A stretch of DNA of 64,000 nucleotides from Metabacillus sediminilitoris (GTDB lineage Bacteria > Bacillota > Bacilli > Bacillales > Bacillaceae): contig NZ_CP046266.1 in the NCBI RefSeq assembly GCF_009720625.1, forward strand, positions 5,003,501 to 5,067,500, given 5' to 3'. Shown here in pieces: positions 9,025 to 17,546 of this stretch (the first letter of the stretch is position 1; the number at the start of each line of letters is the position of its first letter). The notes below the pieces were generated by a model that saw only the letters and a program-made list of their open reading frames with translations, was not told the origin of the DNA and made no database searches. A program made the position numbers and the translations under genes.

Positions 9025-9061
9025 AAACAGGAGTTGACTATTATGAGTTAAACTCCTGTTT
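9025..9061 (-). terminator. terminator of the DUF3231 gene
   Basis: AAACAGGAGTT (9025-9035) pairs with AACTCCTGTTT (9051-9061). On the minus strand the tail is TTTATTTTTATTC. It lies about 280 bp beyond the DUF3231 stop codon with no gene between. Confidence 0.65.
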
Positions 9062-9337
9062 CTATATCTTCCTGTATTTAGTAATAAAAAATATAGTTTA
9101 TGGCAGTAAGTAGTTGTAAACTCAGCAGCAATGTTTAAGTCTATCTGTCCATTTTCCAATTTCATAAATCTGTCTTTTGCTTTGAGGAAATAACCTGACC
9201 ATATTGACTATGTAATAATAAAGATTTTTTTGAACCATGGGTAATAGATCAAGTATTGATTGGCATATTAATTCTCCTGCAAGAATTATTTAGAGGATAC
9301 TTGTGTTAGTGCCTATATGTTACTTTCTACGCTACCC

Positions 9338-9892
9338 TTAACTTAATGGTTTTTGGGAACCAGGTGGAACGTAAAACGGTGGTACTTTAATCCATCCGCG
9401 TTTACGCATTAAATGTTTTAACCTAGTCGCGAAAGCTAATTTTTCTGCTTGAAACTGAATAAACAATAAACCGACATCTGTTCGAATTGATTCGGTAGCA
9501 GCACTAGCCGCACGCATGATCAAACTAATGATTTTTAAAGATAATTCATTTGCAATCACATCATCCGTTAATTTAACACCAAGAGGAACACTGTTAGGGT
9601 CTGATAGTGGCATCTCTTCAGGGGCAGGAGGTAACGTAATTCCTTCCTTAATCATGAAATCATGGAGTCGTTTCCTTTGACTGTTCCCTAGTTTCATATC
9701 TTCTTCAAGTATCGCTTTTAGTTCATCATCCGTCGTAGTATTTATACCTGCTTGAACTGATACTTTGGCTATTTCAAGGCCTGCTAAGTAAATCCAGCAA
9801 GCCATCACTTCTCCGACATGAAGAGGTTGGTCTTCGTCTTGAACTGTAAATGATTTCATGGCATCCATAACTGTTTCCAATATATTTTCCAT
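9338..9892 (-). CDS. DUF3231 family protein
   Basis: A 184-residue helical protein of the DUF3231 family, recognised by its C-terminal RGWIKVPPFYVPPG end and by the ferritin-like helix pattern with HVGEVMACWIYLAG, LHDFMIKEGITLPPAPEEMP and RTDVGLLFIQFQAEKLAF. Many relatives carry two tandem copies; this one carries a single copy. The biochemical role is unknown. CAGGAGGG precedes the ATG. It is transcribed alone and ends in a terminator. No signal peptide or membrane segment is seen. Confidence 0.85.
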   Translation of the reverse strand: MENILETVMDAMKSFTVQDEDQPLHVGEVMACWIYLAGLEIAKVSVQAGINTTTDDELKAILEEDMKLGNSQRKRLHDFMIKEGITLPPAPEEMPLSDPNSVPLGVKLTDDVIANELSLKIISLIMRAASAATESIRTDVGLLFIQFQAEKLAFATRLKHLMRKRGWIKVPPFYVPPGSQKPLS

Positions 9893-10144
9893 GTGAATCC
9901 CTCCTGATCTAGTAGTAATCTATACATAGTGTTTGTATGGAAAGATTTTTTATTCAGGGTTACCGCCAACATTCCGGTTTATCTTAACTTCAATTTGAGA
10001 ACGATCGGAATATCATGTATTCGATTAGATTATGATGTAACGAATTAGCTCGGACATTCGTTCGTGGATCGCTTAAGATAAACTATCAAAGGGGGAAATT
10101 TTATGAACTCAATTGATTTATTTGTTTTAAACTTTAATGAACCT

Positions 10145-10825
10145 TTAACTATTAGTATTCTTTTTATCAAGCGCTAATTTATTAATAATGAAAGATATTA
10201 ATGTATCCAAAGGATTAATAATCGTTTTAGATGTTTTATACTCAAATTGCTGAGATGCTTCAACCATAGATAATTGAGCAACAGATATCACTTTATTCTT
10301 TTCTTTTAAGATTTGGTTTAAAAACTTATATATTTTTTGATTGTACTCATCTTTTAACCCTTGCATGATCAACTCAAATGAGTTTTCTATCACAATAACC
10401 TCTATATCCAAAGACTTCTGATGGATATTAGCATAATTATTAAGACGTGCCATTGTTCCTTCAACAGTCGCTGGATTTGAGAATAGAACTGTTTGAGGTT
10501 CCTTTATATTGCATATGTAATCAAAGTAGGGTTCATCAATCTTTATAATAGGCACTGTTAATGAAAGTTCATCTTCCTTTAAGAGTGCAATATAGTTCGT
10601 GCACGTTATAAGGATGGCATCAACATGACATCTTGAAATCCATTCTATTTGCTCTTTTACCTTGTCTTGTGCATCTGATGTTAAAAACTTCTCATCAGAT
10701 GAAACACAATACATTAATCCTGGGTCAACAAAATGAACTAATTCTATTTCAAATGATGAAAGTGCATTTTCTATATATCCTATATTCGAATAATGTGCGT
10801 GTAAGCAGCCTAACTTCTTCCTCAT
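10145..10825 (-). CDS. aspartate/glutamate racemase-like protein with one catalytic Cys
   Basis: Asp/Glu/hydantoin racemase superfamily. The first half has the typical AILITCTNY motif with a Cys near residue 75 and PIIKIDEP after it. The second half ends in KVISVAQLSM, where active racemases normally have the second catalytic Cys in a C-A/T-Q/H-LSM context; here it is Val. The enzyme may therefore not racemise, or may use one-sided chemistry as in maleate isomerase or decarboxylase relatives. AAGGGTGG precedes ATG 10825; a GTG three codons upstream is less well placed. It is divergent from doxX, with a long hairpin-forming palindrome between them. Confidence 0.75.
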   Translation of the reverse strand: MRKKLGCLHAHYSNIGYIENALSSFEIELVHFVDPGLMYCVSSDEKFLTSDAQDKVKEQIEWISRCHVDAILITCTNYIALLKEDELSLTVPIIKIDEPYFDYICNIKEPQTVLFSNPATVEGTMARLNNYANIHQKSLDIEVIVIENSFELIMQGLKDEYNQKIYKFLNQILKEKNKVISVAQLSMVEASQQFEYKTSKTIINPLDTLISFIINKLALDKKNTNS

Positions 10826-10955
10826 TTTTTCCACCCTTAATATATTTCTGACTATTCTAACAGTTATTAACTTATAATGTCTACAAAATATAGAAAATTA
10901 GATACTATCTCAAAAAAAAAGCACATTCCTACAAAGGCGTATACATAACTTTCAC

Positions 10956-10988
10956 TATAATGATTCTATTAATGATAGAATCATTATA
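10956..10988. promoter_or_regulatory. 14-bp perfect inverted repeat between divergent genes
   Basis: TATAATGATTCTAT (10956-10969) and ATAGAATCATTATA (10975-10988) with a 5-base spacer. It lies between the divergently oriented racemase-like gene and doxX, 70 bp before the latter, so it is more likely an operator than a terminator. Confidence 0.45.
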
Positions 10989-11058
10989 TAGAATATTTTT
11001 CCATACAATCATTCAATGAGAATACACCTAATAAGGTCTTTAAAAGGAGTGAGGTTAA

Positions 11059-11409
11059 ATGATAACTGTTGTTATGCAAGTAATTTTAGCCGTTTTTATT
11101 TTAGTCGGAGGATTCATAAAACTTTTACGTATCCCGTTTCAGGTTGAACATTGGCAGCATTATCAATATCCATTATGGTTCATGTCTGTTATTGGATTTA
11201 TTGAACTTATTGGAGCAATAGGAATGATTGGAGGTTTATGGAATAGAAACTTGGCTGTTGGATCAGGTGTATTGTTTGTACTTCTCATGATGGGAGCCAT
11301 ACATGCTCACATTTTTCGAGCACATCAATCAATTGTAATGATTATTCCTTCAATGATCTGCTTAATATTATCTATCATAGTGATTATCAAGAACTTAACG
11401 TTTGCTTAA
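11059..11409 (+). CDS. DoxX family membrane protein
   Basis: A 116-residue integral membrane protein with four predicted helices, of the DoxX/DoxX-like family (small redox- or stress-linked membrane proteins; no reaction is firmly assigned). Family features are the GGFIKLLRIP stretch after helix 1, an IGFIELIGAIGMIGGLW second helix and a short third-helix segment with the HAHIFR polar patch. AAAGGAGTGAGG precedes the ATG. It is monocistronic, followed by a hairpin. Confidence 0.8.
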   Translation: MITVVMQVILAVFILVGGFIKLLRIPFQVEHWQHYQYPLWFMSVIGFIELIGAIGMIGGLWNRNLAVGSGVLFVLLMMGAIHAHIFRAHQSIVMIIPSMICLILSIIVIIKNLTFA

Positions 11410-11428
11410 GTTTCCCTAAAATAAGAAG

Positions 11429-11450
11429 CAGTATCTAAAAATAGATACTG
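11429..11450. terminator. hairpin downstream of doxX
   Basis: CAGTATCTA (11429-11437) and TAGATACTG (11442-11450) with an AAAA loop, 20 bp after the doxX stop. The U-tract is weak. From 11451 to 11805 no credible gene is seen. Confidence 0.5.
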
Positions 11451-11805
11451 ACTTCCATTTATTTATCTTGGTTAGGTGAACATCCATCTTCTTTTCCTTT
11501 ATTAAGACTTCATCCCATATTTCATAATCTCTTATAGAATGTCCTATGGGGGCTATCTTGTCACAAACAAGCTCCCGCAATTGCAAAAATATATTTTTTG
11601 AGCTCATTAAATGTGATTTTTCATATATTATCTGAAAAAAATACAAAAAATATTATTCAATTAAAGCGCCCTTATGTAGAAGACTCGATTTCAAGATAAT
11701 CTTAAAAGACATTAATAACGATCTTTACCTTTTGCCCTTATTCTGGAATATCTACTATCGAAATTCTTTCGGATTATAACTGTTTCCACAGTTCGACTTA
11801 AAAAA

Positions 11806-11853
11806 AGAGGCTACCAGAAGTTAGTTATCATTGACTTTCTGGACAATCCCCTC
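11806..11853 (-). terminator. terminator for the carbohydrate ABC operon
   Basis: AGAGG and CCAGAAG (11806-11820) pair with CTTTCTGG and CCCTCT (11835-11853) around internal loops. On the minus strand the stem runs into CTCTTTTTTT. It would end transcripts that pass through the permease genes and the exporter relic. Confidence 0.55.
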
Positions 11854-11861
11854 TGCTAATA

Positions 11862-12232
11862 TTAATTTTCAATATCTCGTTTATTAAAGCCAATAAATCC
11901 CACTACTGTCAGCACGACCACAAGCAAGTTAATAGGATTAGTGGCATGAATGAAAATTCTTCAATCGGTGTTTGACGCACGTGGCCAAGAGGAGAAATGT
12001 TGCCATTCCAATCTGAGAATTGGAATAACCCTCCTAAATACAACACGATATAAGAATAAAAAACATAAAGCCAAATAAAGCTCGTTAGCTTTGGTAAAGC
12101 TGGATTATAGGATAGAGCTGCGCCAAAGATCCTTTCAAAGGATAATCCACCTTCAACCACTGCAGTTCCCGCCGACCATAGTCCAAGCGTTGCAAGCGAA
12201 ATCATGATAAAAGCATTGACAATCGATTTCAT
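11862..12232 (-). pseudogene. C-terminal remnant of a polyketide/antibiotic exporter-type ABC permease
   Basis: The frame from 12232 reads as the last quarter of a COG3559-type (multidrug/polyketide exporter) permease: LPKLTSFIWLYVF, then LGGLFQFSDW, then ISPLGHVRQTPIEEF. At about 11940 the frame shifts; the next frame continues the family ending as LLVVVLTVVGFIGFNKRDIE to a stop at 11862. There is no ribosome binding site at the apparent start, and in-frame stops precede it. So this is the decayed 3' end of a gene whose 5' part was replaced by the sugar operon. Confidence 0.75.
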
Positions 12233-12245
12233 GTACTAGAATCCA

Positions 12246-13070
12246 TCATTTTTCCCCTGTAAACGTAACCCCTTTTACAAAGTATCGGTTAAAGAAAGCA
12301 TATAAAATCAAGACTGGCATTGTAAAAACCATGGATGCAGCCATGATATAGTTCCAGTAACTTATGAATTGCCCTTTAAACGTATTCAAACCTAATGGAA
12401 GCGTAAACATTTCTACATCTGACATCACAATAAGTGGCCTCATAAAGTCATTCCAGAATCCCATAAACACAAAGATTGCTTGTGCCGCTAAAGCTGGTTT
12501 TGCTAACGGTAAAACAATGCGGAAGAACGTTCCAAGTTTCGTTAATCCGTCGAGTGATGCAGCTTCTTCCAGCTCTTTCGGAAAATTGAGGAAAAATTGG
12601 CGCATCATGAAAATAAATGTAGCATTAATCATCGATGGAACAATTATTCCCTGGTATGTGTTCAACCATCCAAGACTCTTTAAAATCAAGAAATTCGGTA
12701 TCATAGTTACTTGTGCCGGAATCATGAGAACTGCTAAAATAATAATGAATAACCCTTTTTTCCCTGGAAAGCTAAGCCGTGCCAGAGCATATCCTGCCAT
12801 TGAGTTAAAAAGAAGATTTAGGATGGTTCCTACAATGGCAATAAATAAACTATTAAACAACCATCTCGGAAAATGCTCTTGCTGTATAAAAATTTGCTTA
12901 TAGTTATCAAGTGTAAAGTCCTTAGGCCAAAAATCAATCGTTCCTTTTACAATTTCTTCTAATGATTTAAAAGAAGATGAAACGGCCCACAAAAATGGAA
13001 TGAGTGTGATAATCGCATACAATATAAGGATCGTATATAAAATGACTTTTCCAACTCCATATTTTCTCAT
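12246..13070 (-). CDS. carbohydrate ABC transporter permease (MalG/AraQ type)
   Basis: Inner-membrane permease of a CUT1 sugar importer with six predicted helices. The ATPase-contact EAA loop is EEAASLDGLTKLGTFFRIVLP (about residues 186-206). GNTLIxAI-type MetI architecture and the closing YFVKGVTFTGE are typical of MalG-like subunits. The RBS AGGAGGT precedes the ATG and the gene starts 13 bases after the partner permease, so the two are translated together. The operon has no ATP-binding subunit; in Bacillus such importers use the shared ATPase MsmX encoded elsewhere, which is the expected partner. Confidence 0.92.
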   Translation of the reverse strand: MRKYGVGKVILYTILILYAIITLIPFLWAVSSSFKSLEEIVKGTIDFWPKDFTLDNYKQIFIQQEHFPRWLFNSLFIAIVGTILNLLFNSMAGYALARLSFPGKKGLFIIILAVLMIPAQVTMIPNFLILKSLGWLNTYQGIIVPSMINATFIFMMRQFFLNFPKELEEAASLDGLTKLGTFFRIVLPLAKPALAAQAIFVFMGFWNDFMRPLIVMSDVEMFTLPLGLNTFKGQFISYWNYIMAASMVFTMPVLILYAFFNRYFVKGVTFTGEK

Positions 13071-13082
13071 GTTGTTTACCTC

Positions 13083-13982
13083 CTAGTATAGGTTTTCTTC
13101 CTTCGAAAACTTTCGCTGCAGCAGAGTAGCCAAAAGAATGACAAGCGCTAAACCTAATGCCATAGCTGCGGCATATCCCATCGTTCCTAAGTTTTTAAAG
13201 GCGTATTGATAAACTAAAAGAACAACAGTTAATGTGGAGTTGTTGGGACCGCCCGAACCCTTAGAGAAAATGTAAGATTGATCAAATAACTGGAATGTTC
13301 CAATGAGTCCCATAATTACAACAAATGATGTAACAGGTTTCAACTGTGGAACAGTAACATACCAAAACTTTTGCCAAAAATTCGCCCCATCGATTTTCGC
13401 CGCTTCGTAAACGGTGTCCGGAATATCCTGCAAAGCAGCCAAGTAAATGGTCATAAAGAAAGGAGCCGTCGACCAAATATTCATAATCATTATCGCAGGC
13501 AAGGCTACATCCGGATCTCCAATCCAGTTATACCCCGGTAGGCCGATCATCCCCAACAGCTTATTGATTAAACCGTTTTGATTATACATCCACATAAAAA
13601 TTAGCGTTAATACGGCAGAAGACGTTAAAGTAGGTAAAAAGTAAACAATGCGGAAGAACTTTTCTCCCTTTAACCCTGCATTTAAAGTGGCTGCTAAGAC
13701 CAAAGCCAAAAGAGTTTGAGCAGGAACTACAATGACTACGTACTTAATGGTATTCCAAAGTGCAATCTTGGCCCGTTCGTCCTCCATCAGTTTCACAAAA
13801 TTGTCTATCCCCCGGAAATCATAAGATGAACCTCCCAACAGTTCTACCTTATGAAAAGATAAGAAAATGGCATAGAGAATGGGGGCAATGATAAAAACTG
13901 CCAACACAAAGATAGCAGGCAGCATAAACGTGTAGCCTTGTCCAATCTCATAGAGGGTATATTTTTTTCTCGTTTTTTTCAT
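13083..13982 (-). CDS. carbohydrate ABC transporter permease (MalF/UgpA type)
   Basis: First permease of the importer: six helices, and the EAA loop YEAAKIDGANFWQKFWYVTVP about 70 residues from the C-terminus. A MalF/LacF-like N-terminus (YTFMLPAIFVLAVFIIAPIL) begins soon after the start. I chose ATG 13982 because GGAG lies 9-12 bases upstream; an upstream ATG at 13997 would add five residues without a binding site. It pairs with the MalG-type permease downstream and with the lipoprotein encoded 91 bases upstream. Confidence 0.92.
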   Translation of the reverse strand: MKKTRKKYTLYEIGQGYTFMLPAIFVLAVFIIAPILYAIFLSFHKVELLGGSSYDFRGIDNFVKLMEDERAKIALWNTIKYVVIVVPAQTLLALVLAATLNAGLKGEKFFRIVYFLPTLTSSAVLTLIFMWMYNQNGLINKLLGMIGLPGYNWIGDPDVALPAIMIMNIWSTAPFFMTIYLAALQDIPDTVYEAAKIDGANFWQKFWYVTVPQLKPVTSFVVIMGLIGTFQLFDQSYIFSKGSGGPNNSTLTVVLLVYQYAFKNLGTMGYAAAMALGLALVILLATLLQRKFSKEENLY

Positions 13983-14073
13983 ATCTATCAGCTCCATTGT
14001 CCTGTGTTGTACAGTGAACTAGAAAAGTGAATGGTGTAAAGAGAGCACCCAAGAGCTCTCTCACTACATATTC

Positions 14074-15315
14074 TCATTCATTAATTCGAATTTCCTTATT
14101 TGCTTGTTTTTGAGCTTTTTCCAGTGCCTCTCTTAATGGTTGATCTCCTAAAAAAGCGCTTAAAAATTGATTGTTAAAGTTTGTAAAAGCGATAGGCAAG
14201 TAAGGGCCATCCTGCCATACGGTTGCATAGGAAGCTCCCGATACTAACGGTCCGCGTAGTGAATCGTCTGCAAATCCCAGTTCCTCGGCCACTGATTTTC
14301 GGGTCGGTAAAGCATACCCTTTGCTCGTCCATGTTTTCATGCCTTCTTTTCCCGTTAAATACTTAATCAACTTCCATGCCGCCTCTTTATGCTTCGATTC
14401 TTTATTCATCACATATGCAACCGTAAAAGCCATTGTATTGTTCTTTCCTTCAATTGCTGGCACTTCTGCCGTCCCATAGGAAACGTTTGGGAATGTATCA
14501 CTTAAATATGGAATGGTCCAGTTTCCTTCTAAAACCAGGGCTGCCTTTCCCTGTCCGAACATTTCGATTCCCGAGTCTGCCCCAGCTTCATTTGGCTGTG
14601 CGGCAGATTTATCTTTCAACCGCATATCAATGATGGATTGCAGACCTTCTTCTACTTCTTTGCTGGCAAAGCTTGCTTTATTGTCAGTCATGACTTGTCC
14701 GCCTTTTGACTCTGACAAGAAGTATAGCCTCGCCAATTCAGGTGTGATTCCCAAACCATACACGCTGTCTTTCGTCAGCTTTTTCGCTGCTTCTTGCAGC
14801 TCATCCCACGTTTTCGGTACTTCTACTCCAGCTTTCTCTAGCATTTTTTTGTTATAGAAAAGAGCAAGTGTCGAATAGTCTTTTGGAAACCCATATGTTT
14901 TTCCGTTGTGTTGAAAAGCTTGCAGCATCGGTTTTTCAAAATCGTTCACGTCAAAATCCTTTGTCACGTATTTGTCCAGTGGTTCCAGCACTCCCGATTC
15001 AATTAAACCCGGAGCTTCAAATGCATCCAGATAAAAAACATCGGGTCCCGTCCCACCGATTAAACGTGTTTTCAAAACGTCCATATATTGATCGGCAATT
15101 ACGTCGTGCTTTACTTTTATATCTGGATGTTTCTTTTCAAAATCACGAATAGTCTGTTGAAGTAATTTTGCTTCAGTAGGATTTCCACCCCAGCCGCTTA
15201 ACACAATTTCTGTTTTTCCATCTGCTGTTTCAGAGCTCTCCACTGGGTTGCATCCTGTAAGGAGGGACCCGGAAAGCAAAGTGACAACTACAATCGATTT
15301 AAACCACTTTTTCAT
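14074..15315 (-). CDS. sugar-binding lipoprotein of the ABC importer
   Basis: Extracellular solute-binding protein, family 1 (MalE/UgpB-like). The start at 15315 follows GGGGGAG; the signal peptide MKKWFKSIVVVTLLSGSLLTGC carries a lipobox with Cys22 as the anchor. The mature part has the family pattern GWGGNPTEAKLLQQTIRDFE, GGTGPDVFYLDAFEAP, and a YGFPKDYSTLALFYNKKMLE segment, and a closing LREALEKAQKQANKEI. It delivers an oligosaccharide, probably an alpha-glucan or maltodextrin given the debranching-type enzyme immediately upstream, whose stop codon overlaps the first in-frame ATG. Confidence 0.92.
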   Translation of the reverse strand: MKKWFKSIVVVTLLSGSLLTGCNPVESSETADGKTEIVLSGWGGNPTEAKLLQQTIRDFEKKHPDIKVKHDVIADQYMDVLKTRLIGGTGPDVFYLDAFEAPGLIESGVLEPLDKYVTKDFDVNDFEKPMLQAFQHNGKTYGFPKDYSTLALFYNKKMLEKAGVEVPKTWDELQEAAKKLTKDSVYGLGITPELARLYFLSESKGGQVMTDNKASFASKEVEEGLQSIIDMRLKDKSAAQPNEAGADSGIEMFGQGKAALVLEGNWTIPYLSDTFPNVSYGTAEVPAIEGKNNTMAFTVAYVMNKESKHKEAAWKLIKYLTGKEGMKTWTSKGYALPTRKSVAEELGFADDSLRGPLVSGASYATVWQDGPYLPIAFTNFNNQFLSAFLGDQPLREALEKAQKQANKEIRINE

Positions 15316-15335
15316 CGTGACTCCCCCAGTTGGCA

Positions 15336-17432
15336 TTATCGCATAACAATCTCATAGCCAGTTGTATTCTCCATAATGTCCATTGCAACTTCGTCGTTTT
15401 CTCTCCTGACAGTTAGGGATAGCTGACCGTTTCCAACTACGATCCCTTCTAAAGATAGCTCATTCATGGATGGCAGTAGCTGCGGACTAAGGTGAATTTG
15501 CTTTTTCGTACTGTCCGGGAACATTCCTAGGATCGATTGAATAAATAATAATGGCGTTCCCGCTGCCCAGGCTTGAGGTGAGCACGCTACCGGATATAAA
15601 ACCGGCTTTCCACGTTCTTTGGAATACCCGCAAAACAGCTCCGGGAGACGATCATATTCAAAATGTGAAGAAGTATCGATCAAGCCTTGAATTACATTAT
15701 TTGCCTCTTCTTGTTTTCCTATTTTGCTTAATCCAAGTATAATTAAGCTGTTATCATGAGGCCAAATGCTTCCATCATGATAGCTCATTGGATTGTATCC
15801 TGCTTCCTCCTCTCCCATCGTGCGAATCCCGTATCCGGAAAACATCTTAGAAGAAAGAAGTATCTTAGAAACTGCCTCCACTCGCTCAGAAGACAGCATA
15901 CCTGACATCAAGAGATGGCCTGGATTGGATGTGATTGTTCCCACTTGCTGCTTGTTTCCATCCAGGGCAATCGCATAGAAAGACACATCGTCCATCCAAA
16001 ATGCTTCATCGAACTTAACTTGCAACGCATTTGCTTCACTGCGGAGAGTTTCTGCCTCCTCGGTACGGCCAATTGCTTCGTAAATATCTGCCAAACCAGT
16101 CTTTGCTTGATACACGTATCCTTGCACTTCTGAGAGTGCAATCGGTGTTTGGGCATAGTAACCGTTGCGGTGGACAATAGAATCACCAGAATCTTTCCAT
16201 CCCTGGTTTGCAATACCTTTACTTGACTCTTGGTGATATTCAACAAATAGATCACCATCACGGTCACCATATTGGTCAATCCAAGTTAGAGCTGCTTCTA
16301 TATTTCCTTCAAGTTTTTTTACAAGCTCAAAATCCCCTGTCCATTTTACATATTCAGTTAATAAAATTAAGAATAACGGGGTTGCATCAATGGTTCCATA
16401 ATAAGGTGTAAATGGAATTTGATTCGTATTCGCTAACTCCCCAAAACGAATTTCATGCATAATTTTACCTGGCTGTTCATCTCTCCATGGATCAACACTT
16501 TGTCCCTGGGTGTTTGCCATTGTTAAGAGCGTTCCCTTTGCAATCTCCGGGTTAAACGCTAACATTTGAAGGGCAGCAATTAAACTATCGCGGCCAAACG
16601 GTACACCAAACCAAGGCAGGCCGGCAACAGGGAATTGACCGTATCCTAAGTCTGTTAACAATACTTTTAAATCCGCAATACCACGGTCTATGAGGCGTTG
16701 TAATGGTTGATAATCCGTTGTCACTTTTACTATTTTTTCTTCCCATTGCTCATATGAGTGCTTTAATTGCTCCATTGCTTCTTGAACGCTTCGTAATGTT
16801 TTTTCTTGTTTTTCACCAATTAGAGGTTGAATCATGAGCGTGACTGTATCTTCCTCACCGTGACCCAGCGTAAAATTAAATTGAATGCTTCCTTCTTCAT
16901 TTACCTTTTCTGCTGGTCTATCCCATTGTACTTTTGTAGCGCGGTAAATATCGTCTGCTCCTGCGTAATGGTAAGTGAGCGTATTATCTTCAGCTGTTTG
17001 ACCTTGACGCTGGCCAACTTTTCCCGTTTGGAATCCTCGAACAATGAACATATCCGCAAAATCAACGTCCATATGTACGCTAACATTAAAAGAAATGGAT
17101 TTTGGATAGTAGTTTTTCACCTTGATTGTTTCATAAAGAATATCATCGCAAATAAAGCGAAGACGCTCAATCTCTACTGATTCTCTCCATAAAATTAACT
17201 CTCCGTCTTTTTCCATATGCGGATTTGTTAGTAAAATTTTAGCCATGTAGTTTTCTGTTGCATCTGAAGAAAGCAGGATTGGTTCTTCCCCATTAATTCG
17301 TAAATCTAATTTACTTAGGAATCTTGTATCTTTCGTATAAAGTCCTAAACCGTAGGGGTGGTTTTCTGGTATATTTCCTTTCGTGTCAGTTAGTAAAAAT
17401 AAATCATTTTCTTTAATTACTCGATAATCCAT
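15336..17432 (-). CDS. amylo-alpha-1,6-glucosidase-like glycoside hydrolase
   Basis: A 698-residue cytoplasmic enzyme with a glycogen-debranching N-terminal domain (residues 1-about 210; GLYTKDTRFLSKLDLRING) and an (alpha/alpha)6-barrel catalytic domain. Landmarks are PWFGVPFGRDSLIAALQML, GWKDSGDSIVHRNG and SYHDGSIWPHDNSLI, which hold the likely acid residues. It has no signal peptide. It lies first in the transport operon, 115 bp after the LacI-type regulator, so it presumably trims the imported oligosaccharide. Its exact linkage specificity cannot be read from sequence. GGAG precedes the ATG. Confidence 0.88.
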   Translation of the reverse strand: MDYRVIKENDLFLLTDTKGNIPENHPYGLGLYTKDTRFLSKLDLRINGEEPILLSSDATENYMAKILLTNPHMEKDGELILWRESVEIERLRFICDDILYETIKVKNYYPKSISFNVSVHMDVDFADMFIVRGFQTGKVGQRQGQTAEDNTLTYHYAGADDIYRATKVQWDRPAEKVNEEGSIQFNFTLGHGEEDTVTLMIQPLIGEKQEKTLRSVQEAMEQLKHSYEQWEEKIVKVTTDYQPLQRLIDRGIADLKVLLTDLGYGQFPVAGLPWFGVPFGRDSLIAALQMLAFNPEIAKGTLLTMANTQGQSVDPWRDEQPGKIMHEIRFGELANTNQIPFTPYYGTIDATPLFLILLTEYVKWTGDFELVKKLEGNIEAALTWIDQYGDRDGDLFVEYHQESSKGIANQGWKDSGDSIVHRNGYYAQTPIALSEVQGYVYQAKTGLADIYEAIGRTEEAETLRSEANALQVKFDEAFWMDDVSFYAIALDGNKQQVGTITSNPGHLLMSGMLSSERVEAVSKILLSSKMFSGYGIRTMGEEEAGYNPMSYHDGSIWPHDNSLIILGLSKIGKQEEANNVIQGLIDTSSHFEYDRLPELFCGYSKERGKPVLYPVACSPQAWAAGTPLLFIQSILGMFPDSTKKQIHLSPQLLPSMNELSLEGIVVGNGQLSLTVRRENDEVAMDIMENTTGYEIVMR

Positions 17433-17455
17433 AATAGTCTCCTCTCATTTTCTAT

Positions 17456-17469
17456 CCAAAACGTTTCGG
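17456..17469. promoter_or_regulatory. LacI-type operator 1 (upstream of the glucosidase gene)
   Basis: CCAAAACGTTTCGG, or CCGAAACGTTTTGG on the minus strand. Near-palindromic with the central ACGT/CGTT typical of LacI-family sites. The same 14 bases occur at 17508 and 18575, nowhere else noticed in the window. Confidence 0.7.
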
Positions 17470-17486
17470 TTTTTAGGTTAATAAAT

Positions 17487-17505
17487 AAAGGAGCATGACT
17501 CCTTT
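17487..17505 (-). terminator. small hairpin between two operators
   Basis: AAAGGAG (17487-17493) and CTCCTTT (17499-17505) with loop CATGA; T-rich tail on the minus strand. It may partly terminate the regulator transcript. Confidence 0.4.
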
Positions 17506-17507
17506 TA

Positions 17508-17521
17508 CCAAAACGTTTCGG
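17508..17521. promoter_or_regulatory. LacI-type operator 2
   Basis: Second exact copy of CCAAAACGTTTCGG, 52 bp from the first. Two sites before the glucosidase gene could allow cooperative binding. Confidence 0.7.
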
Positions 17522-17546
17522 ATTTAGGGTTATTTAAAAACCACAA

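Noticed and set aside
10103..10177. 24-codon plus-strand ORF with a good AAGGGGG binding site
   Set aside because: Too short to judge, antisense to the end of the racemase-like gene and without a recognisable promoter; could be a truncated gene start but unsupported.
11416..11646. 76-codon minus-strand ORF after doxX
   Set aside because: Contains a terminator-like hairpin at its end and lacks an RBS and any known motif.
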